Notes: generated from the letters alone by a model not told the origin. A DNA stretch of 64,000 nt from an uncultured Alphaproteobacteria bacterium (GCA_902617375.1 CACMWI010000001.1:190090-254089), one strand, 5' to 3'; counted from the first letter of the stretch, positions 19,339 to 28,791 are shown. Numbers and translations are program-made.

Positions 19339-20305
19339 TATATTTAGACACAATTTTTGAAACTAATGGGTTTCTTACTACATCACTCTCCTCAAACTCT
19401 ATAAACCCTATATCCTTTATATCTTTTAGAATATTGATTGACTCACGTAGGCCAGATTTTGTTCCTGAGGGCAGATCAACTTGAGACAAATCACCATTAA
19501 CAATCATTCTGGAATTTTCACCTAGCCTTGTTAAAAACATTTTCATTTGTATTGCAGTAGTATTTTGGGACTCATCAAGAATTATAAAAGAGTTTGATAA
19601 AGTTCTTCCTCTCATAAAAGCCAAGGGTGCAATCTCAATCATTCCATTTTCTATTTTTTTTAAAACCTCTGAAAAAGATAACATGTCATTTAAAGCATCA
19701 TAAAGTGGTCTTAGATATGGATCAATTTTCTCTTTCAAGTCCCCAGGAAGGAATCCAAGTCTTTCTCCAGCCTCAACAGCAGGTCTAGATAAAATTATTT
19801 TCTCAATTTGTCCAGATTTCAACATCGAGACTGCTAAAGCAACAGCTAAATATGTTTTGCCGGTTCCAGCTGGTCCGCAACAAAAAACTAAGTCTTTCTT
19901 TCTCACTAAATTAAAATATTCAACTTGTTTTTTTGATCTTGGCTTTATTAATTTTTTTCCAGCCGTAAAATTCAACGACTCGATTTTTTCCTTACCATCT
20001 AGTGACCCACTCTCTGTATCCTTGAATAAATTTATCATTCCATGGACCTCGCCTTCGTCCAAAAAATTATTTTTTTTAACATTTTCAAATAATGTTTGAA
20101 GTAAATTACACGTTATTTTTACTTTATTCACCTCACCACTCACTTTTAGAAAATTTCCTCTAGGAAAAATTGATACGAACAATTTATTCTCAATTATTTT
20201 CAGGAATTTATCGTGTTCACCAAAAACAATAGGCAAGATAGAATTATCGCTGAAAGATATTGTCTTAGAAAAAATATTTAAGTTTTTATTTAATTTTTTT
20301 GTCAA
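19289..20305 (-). CDS. phoH: PhoH-like ATPase (YbeZ)
   Basis: Cytoplasmic ATPase of the PhoH family, 338 residues, linked to YbeY and probably to RNA metabolism. Walker A is CCGPAGTGKTYLAVA, Walker B SFIILDESQNTT; downstream MIVNGDLSQVDLPSGTKSGL is typical. An N-terminal KH-like segment (FPRGNFLKVSGEVNKVK) precedes the ATPase domain. Despite its name it is not placed in the Pho region and shows no Pho box. It lies between miaB and ybeY, as is standard. Confidence 0.93.
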   Translation of the reverse strand: MTKKLNKNLNIFSKTISFSDNSILPIVFGEHDKFLKIIENKLFVSIFPRGNFLKVSGEVNKVKITCNLLQTLFENVKKNNFLDEGEVHGMINLFKDTESGSLDGKEKIESLNFTAGKKLIKPRSKKQVEYFNLVRKKDLVFCCGPAGTGKTYLAVALAVSMLKSGQIEKIILSRPAVEAGERLGFLPGDLKEKIDPYLRPLYDALNDMLSFSEVLKKIENGMIEIAPLAFMRGRTLSNSFIILDESQNTTAIQMKMFLTRLGENSRMIVNGDLSQVDLPSGTKSGLRESINILKDIKDIGFIEFEESDVVRNPLVSKIVSKYNEFEKIQRVGEKYKKK

Positions 20306-20313
20306 TTGTTTCT

Positions 20314-21645
20314 CTATACAGATAACTTTCCGTGAAAAGAGTAAGACGTAAGGTCTTTTAGTTTTACTTTCAAGAGTTTTCCCACTAGATTTTTAGAGGA
20401 TATAACGTGAACAGGCTGTAAATGCGGAGTTCTTCCTACATATTGATTAGGTTTTTTTCCTTTACTAGAAAAAAGAACATCAATCGTTTTATCTATAAAA
20501 GACAAGTTAAATTCGGTTTGATGTTTATTTAAAATACTTTGCATTTCTCTTAGTCTCATGTCAACTACACTATCATCAATTAAACTATCTTGTAATGAAG
20601 AAGGTGTTCCTGGTCTTGGGGAATATTTAAATGAATATGAACTTGCAAATCTAACCTTTTCTATTACTTCCAACGATTCTTGAAAGTCTTTATCTGTTTC
20701 CCCTGGATAACCAACAATAAAATCAGAGGAAAAAGCCATATTTTTTTTAATTTTTTTTATTTTTTCAATTAAATTCAGATAAAAAACTTTACTGTGCTTT
20801 CTATTCATTTTTTTTAAAATTCTATCAGATCCAGACTGAATTGGTAAATGTAAGAAAGGCATTAATTTTGGGTTTGTTTTGTGTTGATCTAACAGATTGT
20901 CATCAATATCGATGGGATGAGACGTAAGATATCTTATCCTTTCTAAGCCCTGAATATCAGATAAGATTTGACATAAATCACCGAGTTTAATTTTTTTTCT
21001 CATTCCACCCTTTATTATATTAGACTCGTATGAACTTACGTTTTGCCCAAGAAGTGTAAGTTCTTTCGCACCATTTTTTACCAAAGCTATTGTTTCCGCA
21101 TAAATGTTTTCAACAGTTCGCGAAAACTCTGCTCCTCTAGTGTAAGGAACTACACAAAATGAACAAAATTTATCACATCCCTCTTGAATTGTAATTAGTT
21201 TGCTGACTTCTTTACTTTTTGATGGAATTAGTGAGGAGAATTTATTCTCACATAAAAAATCATTGTAAACTTTATCATTATTTGATTTTTTGAGGACCTT
21301 TGGAAGCTTGTGAAAACTTTGAGGACCAAAGATATAATCTACGCTTTTGTTTCTTTTAAGAATTTCCTCCCCTTCTGCCTGAGCTACACAACCTGTAACA
21401 ATAATTTTCATTTTTTTTCCAACTTTTTTTTTATTCTCTTTAAATTTAGAAAGTCGTCCCAAGTCTGAATACAACTTTTCTGAAGCTTTTTTTCTAATGT
21501 GACAAGTATTAAGAATTGCAATATCAGACTCTTCAAAATTTTTTGATGCTTTATACCCGTTATACTCTAGTAGATCACTTAGTTTTTCGGAGTCATATTC
21601 ATTCATCTGACATCCATAGGTTTTAATAAAGAATGATTGATTCAT
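20314..21645 (-). CDS. miaB: tRNA-2-methylthio-N6-dimethylallyladenosine synthase
   Basis: Radical-SAM methylthiotransferase acting on tRNA adenosine 37. Three domains are visible: UPF0004 with three cluster cysteines (TYGCQMNEYDSEK, LNTCHIRKKASE, VTGCVAQAEGEE), the radical SAM domain with GCDKFCSFCVVPYTRG, and a C-terminal TRAM domain (QYVGRTPHLQPVHV). Length 443 is normal. It is followed closely by phoH and preceded by the olsA-like gene. Confidence 0.96.
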   Translation of the reverse strand: MNQSFFIKTYGCQMNEYDSEKLSDLLEYNGYKASKNFEESDIAILNTCHIRKKASEKLYSDLGRLSKFKENKKKVGKKMKIIVTGCVAQAEGEEILKRNKSVDYIFGPQSFHKLPKVLKKSNNDKVYNDFLCENKFSSLIPSKSKEVSKLITIQEGCDKFCSFCVVPYTRGAEFSRTVENIYAETIALVKNGAKELTLLGQNVSSYESNIIKGGMRKKIKLGDLCQILSDIQGLERIRYLTSHPIDIDDNLLDQHKTNPKLMPFLHLPIQSGSDRILKKMNRKHSKVFYLNLIEKIKKIKKNMAFSSDFIVGYPGETDKDFQESLEVIEKVRFASSYSFKYSPRPGTPSSLQDSLIDDSVVDMRLREMQSILNKHQTEFNLSFIDKTIDVLFSSKGKKPNQYVGRTPHLQPVHVISSKNLVGKLLKVKLKDLTSYSFHGKLSV

Positions 21646-21676
21646 GTATATAATTAATTAAATAATTTTTAGTCTT

Positions 21677-22495
21677 TTACAAGAATTTAAATTCATTTAA
21701 TTTTATTTGATTTTCAACTTCTAGTAGCTGGTAGTCATTTTTAACTTGTTTTGATATCCTTTCGAAACAATGCTTGCAAGCTTCTTTTCTATTTAAGAAA
21801 GCTGAAAATTTTTCTGATTTGTGAAAACTTATATTGACCTCACTGGCTCCAAGTCCGAGAAACTGCCAGAAGTGTGGTGCTAAATTCATTGCGCCAAACC
21901 AAGCTAAAAAAGGTCTATGAGTTTTAACCAAAGGAAGACCGTCAAGCTTGTTGTAAGAAATTGAAATTGGTTGAAGCTTGTAATTTTTTAATTCTTCATA
22001 ATCAACTACTTCAAAAAGAGAACTTTTAAAACTTAACACTTTCGAACCATCACTAGAGGTACCTTCAGGAAATAAAATAACATTAAGACCATTCTCCATA
22101 TTTTCTTTTATTAAAACAGCTTGTTTCTTCACAGACCTTCGATTTTCTCTTTCAATAAAGATTGTTTTACCCAGCATGCAAAGTTTATTGATAATCGGCC
22201 AATTTCTTATATCTGACTTAGCTACAAAGACCGCATTTACTAAAGAACCTAAAATAATAATATCCAAATAAGAAATGTGATTTGAAACGAACATTACTCT
22301 TTTTGTTTCTTGTTCACCTGACACATTTAATTTTATTCCAAATATTTTTCTTATACCAAAAAATAAAAATTTGTAAAAAACGAAAAAAAAACGCTTAGAG
22401 AAGCAAAATACAATGAATTGGCAAAATGATATTGTTATTATCCATGGAACCAACACAAAAAGCTTTAAAAATGAAAGTATTGGTGAATACATCAT
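21677..22495 (-). CDS. olsA: 1-acylglycerol-3-phosphate acyltransferase family, OlsA-like (copy 1)
   Basis: PlsC-family acyltransferase, 272 residues. The catalytic motif is SNHISYLDI and the substrate-binding motif FPEGTSSDG. An N-terminal hydrophobic segment (FLKLFVLVPWIITISF) anchors it to the inner membrane. Its start shares one base with the stop of the OlsB-like gene, an arrangement repeated exactly in copy 2 at 53.4 kb. Paired with OlsB it would O-acylate lyso-ornithine lipid; an ordinary role in phosphatidic acid synthesis is the alternative. It lies downstream of fur and shows no Pho box. Confidence 0.82.
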   Translation of the reverse strand: MMYSPILSFLKLFVLVPWIITISFCQFIVFCFSKRFFFVFYKFLFFGIRKIFGIKLNVSGEQETKRVMFVSNHISYLDIIILGSLVNAVFVAKSDIRNWPIINKLCMLGKTIFIERENRRSVKKQAVLIKENMENGLNVILFPEGTSSDGSKVLSFKSSLFEVVDYEELKNYKLQPISISYNKLDGLPLVKTHRPFLAWFGAMNLAPHFWQFLGLGASEVNISFHKSEKFSAFLNRKEACKHCFERISKQVKNDYQLLEVENQIKLNEFKFL

Positions 22496-23442
22496 TAATG
22501 AATTTTCTCAAAAGAAAGTTGAGCATATTTTTTCAATATTTTTTTGGAATTCAATACAATCAGAACGTCAGTTGTATCAAATTTCGAATCAACTATAGCG
22601 CCAGGGCCTATCCATGCTCCAACTCTGATGTAAGCTTTAATGAGTGGCGGTAAATTTCTAAATTCTCTCTCAATATCAATTTTATTTTTATTCATGATAT
22701 TAAAGTTAGCTCTCAGTTTTTTGACAGGTCTAGTGCTCAAAGATTTTGGTGTTTTATGATAATGGTACAGATAAGAAAGCTGTTTTATAAATAATTTATA
22801 ATTAGAAGATGGAAAGCTCGCACAACCAAAAATTAGATCTACTCGATTATTAATTATGTATGTTGCAAGTCCCCTCCATAATAACCTAATTATTCTTCCA
22901 TCTCTATAATGTTCATGAACACATGATCTTCCGGCTTCCAATAATGTAGTATTGTTACTTGCTAATAAGTTTGAAATATCAAATTCTGACTCACTGTAAA
23001 ATCTTTGTTTCGCTAGTAATTTTGGTTTTAGTAAAAGTCTGTAAGTACCAACAACAAAATCATTTGATACGGATTTATCAATGACCACCAAATGATCACA
23101 AAATTTATCATATTCGTCAGAATCAGATTGTTTTGTTTTTGAATTTTTAAAAAAGCTTTTTTGTCTTAACTCTTTTACTTGGATAATTAATGGATGGGAA
23201 TCATTGATAATTTTTAAGTTAAATCGACCTAAATCAATGTCTAGAAACCTTGAATTTGGAAGCACTACTGATGAGGCAATACACGGGTTAGTTTCTATTT
23301 TTTTGTTTGACCAATTCTTTACATAGATGAAGTGTTTTGCAACTAATCTGAATTTGTTTATAAATTCTCTTAATCTTTCGACTTTTGAAAAATTATTTTG
23401 GTTTGCTTTATTTTTTTGATCTATCTTTAACAGGAACTGCAT
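22495..23442 (-). CDS. olsB: L-ornithine N-alpha-acyltransferase-like protein, OlsB family (copy 1)
   Basis: GNAT-fold acyltransferase, 315 residues, of the OlsB group, which transfers a 3-hydroxyacyl chain from acyl carrier protein to ornithine to give lyso-ornithine lipid. Family marks: DEYDKFCDHLVVIDK, VGTYRLLLKP, LLEAGRSCVHEHYRDGRII and FGCASFPSSNYKL. It overlaps fur by 35 bases, so its true start may lie further in. Copy 2 (52.5 kb) is clearly paralogous over the full length. Product assignment rests on family resemblance and on the paired PlsC-type gene. Confidence 0.8.
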   Translation of the reverse strand: MQFLLKIDQKNKANQNNFSKVERLREFINKFRLVAKHFIYVKNWSNKKIETNPCIASSVVLPNSRFLDIDLGRFNLKIINDSHPLIIQVKELRQKSFFKNSKTKQSDSDEYDKFCDHLVVIDKSVSNDFVVGTYRLLLKPKLLAKQRFYSESEFDISNLLASNNTTLLEAGRSCVHEHYRDGRIIRLLWRGLATYIINNRVDLIFGCASFPSSNYKLFIKQLSYLYHYHKTPKSLSTRPVKKLRANFNIMNKNKIDIEREFRNLPPLIKAYIRVGAWIGPGAIVDSKFDTTDVLIVLNSKKILKKYAQLSFEKIH

Positions 23443-23824
23443 ATAACTCTAATCTATAGTCTATTAACGTATAACCCATCTCTTTTGCCACTTGCTTCTG
23501 CATAGCATCAACTAACGTATTTCGAAATTCCTTTACTTTACCACTTTTAACATCAATTAAATGATGATGATTTTCTCTTACAGTTTCGTACCTTGAGCTG
23601 TATCCCTTAAACTGGTGCTTTTCAAGCAAATTATTATCTTCAAAAAGCTTAATGGTCCTATATACTGTGGCAATACCAATTCTTTTATCAATTTTAGCCG
23701 ATCGTTGGTGCACAGCCTCAACATCTGGGTGGTCTGAAGAATCTGATAAAACTTTAGCTATAATTTTCCTTTGCGCAGTTAACTTAAAACCAAGCTTTTT
23801 GCATTTTTCTAACAATGTTTCCAA
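23408..23824 (-). CDS. fur: Ferric uptake regulator family protein (Fur/Mur type)
   Basis: A 138-residue Fur protein. The winged helix contains FKLTAQRKIIAKVL, DVEAVHQRSA and IGIATVYRTIKLFED; the dimerisation domain begins with SRYETVRENHHHLIDVKSGK, which holds the regulatory metal ligands. In alphaproteobacteria this subgroup often senses manganese (Mur) while Irr handles iron; both are present in this window. It starts a run with the first olsBA pair and is divergent from the TusA-like gene across 101 bases. Confidence 0.9.
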   Translation of the reverse strand: METLLEKCKKLGFKLTAQRKIIAKVLSDSSDHPDVEAVHQRSAKIDKRIGIATVYRTIKLFEDNNLLEKHQFKGYSSRYETVRENHHHLIDVKSGKVKEFRNTLVDAMQKQVAKEMGYTLIDYRLELYAVPVKDRSKK

Positions 23825-23925
23825 ATTTTAAACCTATTGTTGCAGTTTTATTAAATTTTATTTATTTTACATTAGTTGTTAGTAATTAATCTTCTCACAT
23901 TGAACATAACATATTAAGAGGTTAA

Positions 23926-24144
23926 ATGAAAAAAAAAGTTTTAGATGTGACAAATTTTAAATGCCCTATGACATTTTTGAAAACAAAAGAATTTATAAAA
24001 CTCAATGTTAATAATAAAAAAATTATTATCCTTAAAGGCAAAGGAGACTTAGATCTTTTGTCCAATAGTTTAAAAAAGAATTTCGAACTGAAGGTTGTTG
24101 AAAAAAGTAATGAGATCTTTGAAATAGAATTAATAAAAAATTAG
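23926..24144 (+). CDS. TusA/SirA-family sulfur-carrier-like protein
   Basis: A 72-residue protein with the TusA fold pattern. The active cysteine is in NFKCPMTFLKTKE near residue 13; the proline that usually follows as CPxP is replaced (CPMTF), a common variation. The second half, IIILKGKGDLDLLSNSLKK, matches the beta-alpha-beta end of the family. Role: delivery of sulfur in tRNA thiolation or similar pathways, by family only. It is preceded by AAGAGG (an RBS) and its end overlaps the rimI end. Confidence 0.75.
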   Translation: MKKKVLDVTNFKCPMTFLKTKEFIKLNVNNKKIIILKGKGDLDLLSNSLKKNFELKVVEKSNEIFEIELIKN

Positions 24145-24602
24145 ACGATTCTCAACATTGTAAAAGAATCATTAAAAGACTCTTCATTTCTGTAATAATT
24201 TTTTCTTCTCCCACTTAAAATAAAATTGTGTTTTTTATAAAATTTTATCGCGTTAAAATTTGTCTCATTAACATCTAAAATAATTTTTTTTAATTTATTT
24301 TTTTTGCAATATTTTAAACAGCAATCTAGAAAATTTTTTGCTACACCTTTATTTCTATATTCTGGCACGACAAAAATAGAATAAATTTCTATAAAATCAT
24401 CTATTTTTTTAAAAAAACAAAATCCGTTTATTTTTTTATTTGAAGAAAATATATATCCTTCGAACACACTATTTTTTATTGAATTTTCCAATTCTTCTGT
24501 TCTCCAAATGTTGGTTCCAAAATCTTTTAAATTTCTTTCTTGTAAAGAAAAAATCTCTTTTGAATGATTTTCATTCAAAGGTAAAATATAAAACTTATTC
24601 AT
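24141..24602 (-). CDS. rimI: Ribosomal-protein-alanine N-acetyltransferase RimI-like
   Basis: GNAT acetyltransferase of 153 residues. The acetyl-CoA loop is VPEYRNKGVAKNFL (motif A) and the C-terminal NFNAIKFYKKHNF is typical of RimI. The link to RimI rather than another GNAT rests on its overlap with tsaB, a standard pair, and on length. RimI acetylates the N-terminus of ribosomal protein S18. Confidence 0.85.
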   Translation of the reverse strand: MNKFYILPLNENHSKEIFSLQERNLKDFGTNIWRTEELENSIKNSVFEGYIFSSNKKINGFCFFKKIDDFIEIYSIFVVPEYRNKGVAKNFLDCCLKYCKKNKLKKIILDVNETNFNAIKFYKKHNFILSGRRKNYYRNEESFNDSFTMLRIV

Positions 24603-25230
24603 AATATGTATGGTGATAAATCAAACTTTTGTTTTTTTGACCATAACCAGAAAAAACAGCATTTGCAATCCTTTTAGCGCAAGGTTTGAAAACTTTTTTT
24701 TTATTTTTTCCCCCCCAATTTAAACTTGAAAAAAATTTATTTGAGTTGGAGACTAAAGTAAAATCTTCATTCTTTTTACTTTCTTCATTAATAAATTTTT
24801 TTAATTTTTCTAAATCTCCTACTAAAAAGTTGGAATCTGGAATGTATAATTTATTCTTATATTTGAATAATTGATAAAAAAAATTATTATTAAAATTTTC
24901 ATAGAAAACTAAAATATTTTTTTTGTAATTTTCGAAACAAGACAAATAAATTTCAAATTCAGTTACATTAATTATTTTAGCTTTATGCGAAAATGCAATT
25001 GCCTGTGCAATAGCTTTGAGAGCTCGAAGAGCGGTGAAACTTCCGGGCCCAACTGAAAAAAAAATATTACTGATATTCATTTTTTTATTTAGAACTTTAT
25101 TAATTAGTAAAAAAATAGAATCATTTTGTTTACCATTAATTATTTTTTCAAAAAACTTTTTTAATAATTTTCCTTCATAAAGTGCTACAGAAATTCTTTG
25201 ACTTGAACTAAAAATTGATAATGATAACAT
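24595..25230 (-). CDS. tsaB: tRNA threonylcarbamoyladenosine biosynthesis protein TsaB
   Basis: ASKHA-fold partner of TsaD in making t6A37 of tRNA. The motif VGPGSFTALRALKAIAQA is diagnostic, and the start LSIFSSSQRISVALYEG matches the N-terminal phosphate-binding region, though the usual DTS is altered to IFSSS. The C-terminal half is poorly conserved, as is normal. It overlaps rimI by eight bases and is divergent from the VanX-like gene with 16 bases between starts. Confidence 0.88.
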   Translation of the reverse strand: MLSLSIFSSSQRISVALYEGKLLKKFFEKIINGKQNDSIFLLINKVLNKKMNISNIFFSVGPGSFTALRALKAIAQAIAFSHKAKIINVTEFEIYLSCFENYKKNILVFYENFNNNFFYQLFKYKNKLYIPDSNFLVGDLEKLKKFINEESKKNEDFTLVSNSNKFFSSLNWGGKNKKKVFKPCAKRIANAVFSGYGQKNKSLIYHHTYYE

Positions 25231-25246
25231 ATTTCTTTATCTAAAA

Positions 25247-25783
25247 ATGAATCAAAATCTAGTCAAAGTAAACAAAAAAAAATTAGAAGTTTTAATTGAT
25301 TTGAGATACTCAACTTCAAAAAACTTTACAAAAGAAAAAGTATTTTTATCGAATGAATGCTATATCCATAAAGTTGCTTATGAGCATTTAGATTTAGCGG
25401 TTCAGATAGCAAAAAAACAAAACCTAAAAATTAAAATATTTGATGCATATAGACCTGTTTATGTCCAAAAAAAGTTATGGGAATGTTTGCCCGATCCCAA
25501 TTTTATTGCACCTCCTGACAAAGGTTCTCCCCATTCAAGAGGTGTCGCAATTGACATAACGCTTGTAAATTCAAATAATATAGAACTTGATATGGGTACT
25601 GGGTTTGACGAATTTTCAAGACTTTCATATCATGGTTGTTTAGATATAACAAAAGAGGCCTATAAAAATAGATTGATCCTATTAGGTATTATGACAGATG
25701 CTGGTTGGGATTTCTTTAGAAATGAATGGTGGCATTATCAACTCTATAACTCAAAAAACTTTCCTATAGTTAATGACATTTGA
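25247..25783 (+). CDS. D-alanyl-D-alanine dipeptidase, VanX/DdpX family
   Basis: Zinc peptidase of 178 residues that splits D-Ala-D-Ala. The ligands are visible in GSPHSRGVAIDI (SxHxxGxAxD) and NEWWHY (E and H); the arginine of FDAYRPVYVQ matches the transition-state arginine. No signal peptide is seen, so a cytoplasmic role in recycling wall dipeptides fits DdpX. In this context vancomycin resistance is unlikely, as no VanH or VanA homologue is nearby. It overlaps the polysaccharide deacetylase gene. Confidence 0.88.
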   Translation: MNQNLVKVNKKKLEVLIDLRYSTSKNFTKEKVFLSNECYIHKVAYEHLDLAVQIAKKQNLKIKIFDAYRPVYVQKKLWECLPDPNFIAPPDKGSPHSRGVAIDITLVNSNNIELDMGTGFDEFSRLSYHGCLDITKEAYKNRLILLGIMTDAGWDFFRNEWWHYQLYNSKNFPIVNDI

Positions 25784-26783
25784 GTCACTAATTAAAAAAA
25801 CTTTTTTCTTTTGCCTTTTCTTTATAACAATAAAGGCTAACGCTGGAGAATCAAATATTACAGTACTTATGTATCATCGAATCGGTGATGATAGATATCC
25901 TAGCACTAGTATTTCCAAGGAACTTTTTGAAAAACATATTGAATATTTAGTTGAAGAAAATATTAATGTTCTTCCAATTACGGAGCTTTCAAAATATCTA
26001 AAAAAAGAAATCAGTCTTACTGATAAAACTGTATTCATTACTATTGATGATGCCTACAGCTCATTTTTTCAAAATGGTTTTCCGGTTCTTAAAAAAAATA
26101 GACTTCCTTTTAGCATTTTTGTTTCTTCTGATTATGTATCAAGTGCGGAAGAGTCGGAATTCATGAGTTGGTCAATGCTCAAAGAAGTTTCTAACAGCAA
26201 TGGCCTTATTCTTAACCATTCTAAAAGCCATGAAAGTCTTGTGGGAATGGATATACAAACACTAAAAAAAGAAGTAGAACAAAATCAAATTGAAATTGAA
26301 AAAAAAATTGGCAAACAACCTAAAATTTTCTCGTATCCATACGGAGAAAGTAGCAAAAGCATAGAAGAAGTAATAGAAATGTTAAATTATGAGATAGCTT
26401 TTTCTCAACATTCAGCTCCTATTCACATTGATCAGAACAAATACAGACTCCCAAGATATGCTTTAAATGATGAATTTGGAGGCTTAAAAAGATTTAAAAT
26501 GATTATTCAAACGAGGCCTTTAGAAATATTTGAAAGTTCTTTTGATGACTCAATTATTAATACAGATAAATTAGATTTTAGTTTTCTTACAAAATTTCCC
26601 TCGGAACTAATTAACTGTTTTATAAATAACTCGGCAGCTATGATAAAGAAAGATAAAGGAGAAAAGGTTAAATTGTATCTTTCAAAATTGAAAAATGGAG
26701 TTAGGTATAGGATTAATTGTACTTATATTGATCAGAGAGGAGAAATTTTTTGGTACGGAAAAATGATTAAAAGAGTAAATTAA
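25773..26783 (+). CDS. Polysaccharide deacetylase family protein (NodB domain)
   Basis: Secreted or periplasmic protein of 336 residues. A signal segment (FFFCLFFITIKANA) is followed by the NodB-type domain: VLMYHRIGDD, then TIDDAYSSF with the catalytic and metal Asp pair, LNHSKSHES with the metal histidine, and FSYPYGESS. It resembles PgaB/IcaB-type deacetylases; the C-terminal 100 residues match no domain I recognise. The substrate (cell wall or exopolysaccharide) is not known. It begins inside the VanX-like gene and converges with the Bax-like gene. Confidence 0.8.
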   Translation: MTFESLIKKTFFFCLFFITIKANAGESNITVLMYHRIGDDRYPSTSISKELFEKHIEYLVEENINVLPITELSKYLKKEISLTDKTVFITIDDAYSSFFQNGFPVLKKNRLPFSIFVSSDYVSSAEESEFMSWSMLKEVSNSNGLILNHSKSHESLVGMDIQTLKKEVEQNQIEIEKKIGKQPKIFSYPYGESSKSIEEVIEMLNYEIAFSQHSAPIHIDQNKYRLPRYALNDEFGGLKRFKMIIQTRPLEIFESSFDDSIINTDKLDFSFLTKFPSELINCFINNSAAMIKKDKGEKVKLYLSKLKNGVRYRINCTYIDQRGEIFWYGKMIKRVN

Positions 26784-27733
26784 TTTAAAAGTCCATTGGT
26801 TTTGTCAAACTTCATAAAATTATTTGTTTCTATGAGAAGCTTTATATCATCAACGTAAGCTTGGTTTCTCTCCGAATAATTTTTTAAAAAATTTGCTAGT
26901 ACATTTCCTGATAAGCTTTCGCCATTCATTCTTAATTTTCGTCTTTCTTGCCTAAAATCCTCATATGCAAGATGAGTATTGATGTTTTTTAAATATGATC
27001 TTACTGATTCTGAAAGTGTAGAAAATTTCTTAACAAAAAATTTCTTCCCAATTTCTCTATTTCTGGGTTTAATCCCTTTTTTACTGTCAAATGTATATTG
27101 TCCAAAAATTGCATTTCCCTCATTTAAATAACGCGAGCTTCCCCACCCACTTTCAATAGCGGCCTGAGATAGAACCAAAGAAAGAGGAACTATATCAACC
27201 CTTATCAATAATCTTCCAATACTAGATTCTGTATAATCATATTTTTCACTAAGTTCAAAAAGCCAATTAGGCCAAAATTCTCTAGACGCCACATCGCCTC
27301 CTGATTGATTCCACCAATCAAGAATTTTTTTTCTTTCCTCTAGTATCTTTCTATTTTCTACAAAAATTATTGGTAATAATGTATTTATAAATAATTTCTT
27401 TCTCTTATTCACTGATTTTATATTTAGAAAATCATTAGGCCAGCTAGAAAAAATAATTAAATTTGATGATTGGTCATTGAGAAAGGACTCAACAGAAAAA
27501 TTGTATTTCTCAAAAATATCAATCATTTCATTGGCTTTGCCAATAAAATCAACTTTTGAATCATTGTTCATATAGTCCAACATCGATTTGTCTTGAACTG
27601 TAAAGCTGATTGATGTGTTTCCAATATTTTTTATATTTGAAAAACTTTTATAAAATCCAATAGCCAAATTAATAAAAATAAATGAAACTAGAAGAACCAC
27701 CAGGTTTCTGTTAATTGCCTTATTTTTTTCCAT
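26780..27733 (-). CDS. Bax-like glucosaminidase-domain protein
   Basis: A 317-residue inner-membrane-anchored protein (helix LVVLLVSFIFINLAIGFY near residue 12) with a periplasmic glucosaminidase-type domain. The motif SQAAIESGWGSSRYLNEG with the likely catalytic Glu and FGQYTFD are typical of the Bax group of GH73-like proteins, which probably cut peptidoglycan. It starts one base before the nfu stop, so the two are cotranscribed. Confidence 0.82.
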   Translation of the reverse strand: MEKNKAINRNLVVLLVSFIFINLAIGFYKSFSNIKNIGNTSISFTVQDKSMLDYMNNDSKVDFIGKANEMIDIFEKYNFSVESFLNDQSSNLIIFSSWPNDFLNIKSVNKRKKLFINTLLPIIFVENRKILEERKKILDWWNQSGGDVASREFWPNWLFELSEKYDYTESSIGRLLIRVDIVPLSLVLSQAAIESGWGSSRYLNEGNAIFGQYTFDSKKGIKPRNREIGKKFFVKKFSTLSESVRSYLKNINTHLAYEDFRQERRKLRMNGESLSGNVLANFLKNYSERNQAYVDDIKLLIETNNFMKFDKTNGLLN

Positions 27734-28302
27734 TATTGGTTTATAGCTTCAACTGATTGAATTTCTGGAATATAATACTTAAGCATATTTTCGATTCCAG
27801 ATTTTAATGTTATTGTTGAGCTAGGACATCCAGAGCAAGCACCTCTAAGTTCAAGAAAAACAATCCCTTTTTGAAGTTTAACAAAGTTTATATCGCCTCC
27901 GTCTTGAGCAACAGCAGGTTTTATTCTTTCTTCAAGTAATTCGTTTATTTTATTAACAATTTCTTGATCTTTTTTTGTATATTTTATTTTTTTCTCTTGC
28001 GTGTTAGTTTCCATTTCTGAATTTTTAATTTCCCCACCAGAAGAAAAATAGTCTAAAATTGATGACAATAAAGTCGGTTTTAAAATTTCCCATTCTACTG
28101 ATTCAGATTTGGTAACAGTCAAAAAATCTTTTCCAATAAAAACGCCTTTTACGTTTACATCGGTAAATAACTTGCTGGCAAGAGAGTTTTTTGTAGCCTC
28201 TTCTGGAGATTTAAATTCTAGAGTTCCTTTTTCTAGTAATACCATTCCAGGGATAAATTTTAAAGTGGCCGGATTTGGAGTTTCTTCAGTCTGTATAAAC
28301 AT
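27733..28302 (-). CDS. NifU-family Fe-S carrier protein (Nfu)
   Basis: A 189-residue Fe-S cluster carrier. The N-terminal Nfu_N domain starts with MFIQTEETPNPATLKF; the C-terminal NifU domain holds the cluster motif LRGACSGCPSSTITLK (CxxC). This two-domain form is standard in alphaproteobacteria and mitochondria (Nfu1), where it passes 4Fe-4S clusters to late-acting targets. It is 18 bases from the usp stop. Confidence 0.92.
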   Translation of the reverse strand: MFIQTEETPNPATLKFIPGMVLLEKGTLEFKSPEEATKNSLASKLFTDVNVKGVFIGKDFLTVTKSESVEWEILKPTLLSSILDYFSSGGEIKNSEMETNTQEKKIKYTKKDQEIVNKINELLEERIKPAVAQDGGDINFVKLQKGIVFLELRGACSGCPSSTITLKSGIENMLKYYIPEIQSVEAINQ

Positions 28303-28320
28303 ATCACTAAAATAATGAAA

Positions 28321-28791
28321 TCATGATAACTTGTCAATTTCTTCTTCCGTTAAAAGTGGAGGAATGATTGTTATAGGAACTTTAATTTTATCACTTTGTT
28401 TTAGAGTAAAAGCACTTATCAATGGGTCTCCGCTTGATCTATTAGTTGAAGCCGCTAAAACAAAATTTGAAATAAATTTATTTGCACTCAGAAACTCTAT
28501 GATACATTCTAGTCTGTCACCTTTCATTATGAATTTCTTGGGTTTTTTATTAGAAAAGGTTAGAACATAATTTTCATATTCTTTAATTTTGAATTCAGCT
28601 TCTTCTCTTGACTCTCTCTCAGCGATGTCTTCAACCGCCTTCCAGTGACTAAACTCTAGCGTTTCAAAAGTATATAAAAGTGCTACTCTACCATTTGTTC
28701 TAGCTGATCTTTGAGCTGCATACCTCAGCGCGTTGAATATTTCCTTTGAATCATCAAGGACGACTAGAAATGTTAGTTCTTTTTCTGTCAT
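28321..28791 (-). CDS. Universal stress protein family
   Basis: A 156-residue UspA-fold protein. It begins with the strand-loop FLVVLDDSKEIFNALRYAA and ends with the region NFVLAASTNRSSGDPLISA and KVPITIIPP. The ATP-binding GxxGxxxG loop of some family members is not complete, so ATP binding is uncertain. Function is not predictable beyond the family. It overlaps the preceding TIGR02186-type gene by four bases. Confidence 0.82.
   Translation of the reverse strand: MTEKELTFLVVLDDSKEIFNALRYAAQRSARTNGRVALLYTFETLEFSHWKAVEDIAERESREEAEFKIKEYENYVLTFSNKKPKKFIMKGDRLECIIEFLSANKFISNFVLAASTNRSSGDPLISAFTLKQSDKIKVPITIIPPLLTEEEIDKLS

Noticed and set aside
25247..25783. Vancomycin resistance gene
   Set aside because: A lone VanX/DdpX-type dipeptidase without VanH, VanA or a sensor is more likely a wall-recycling enzyme.
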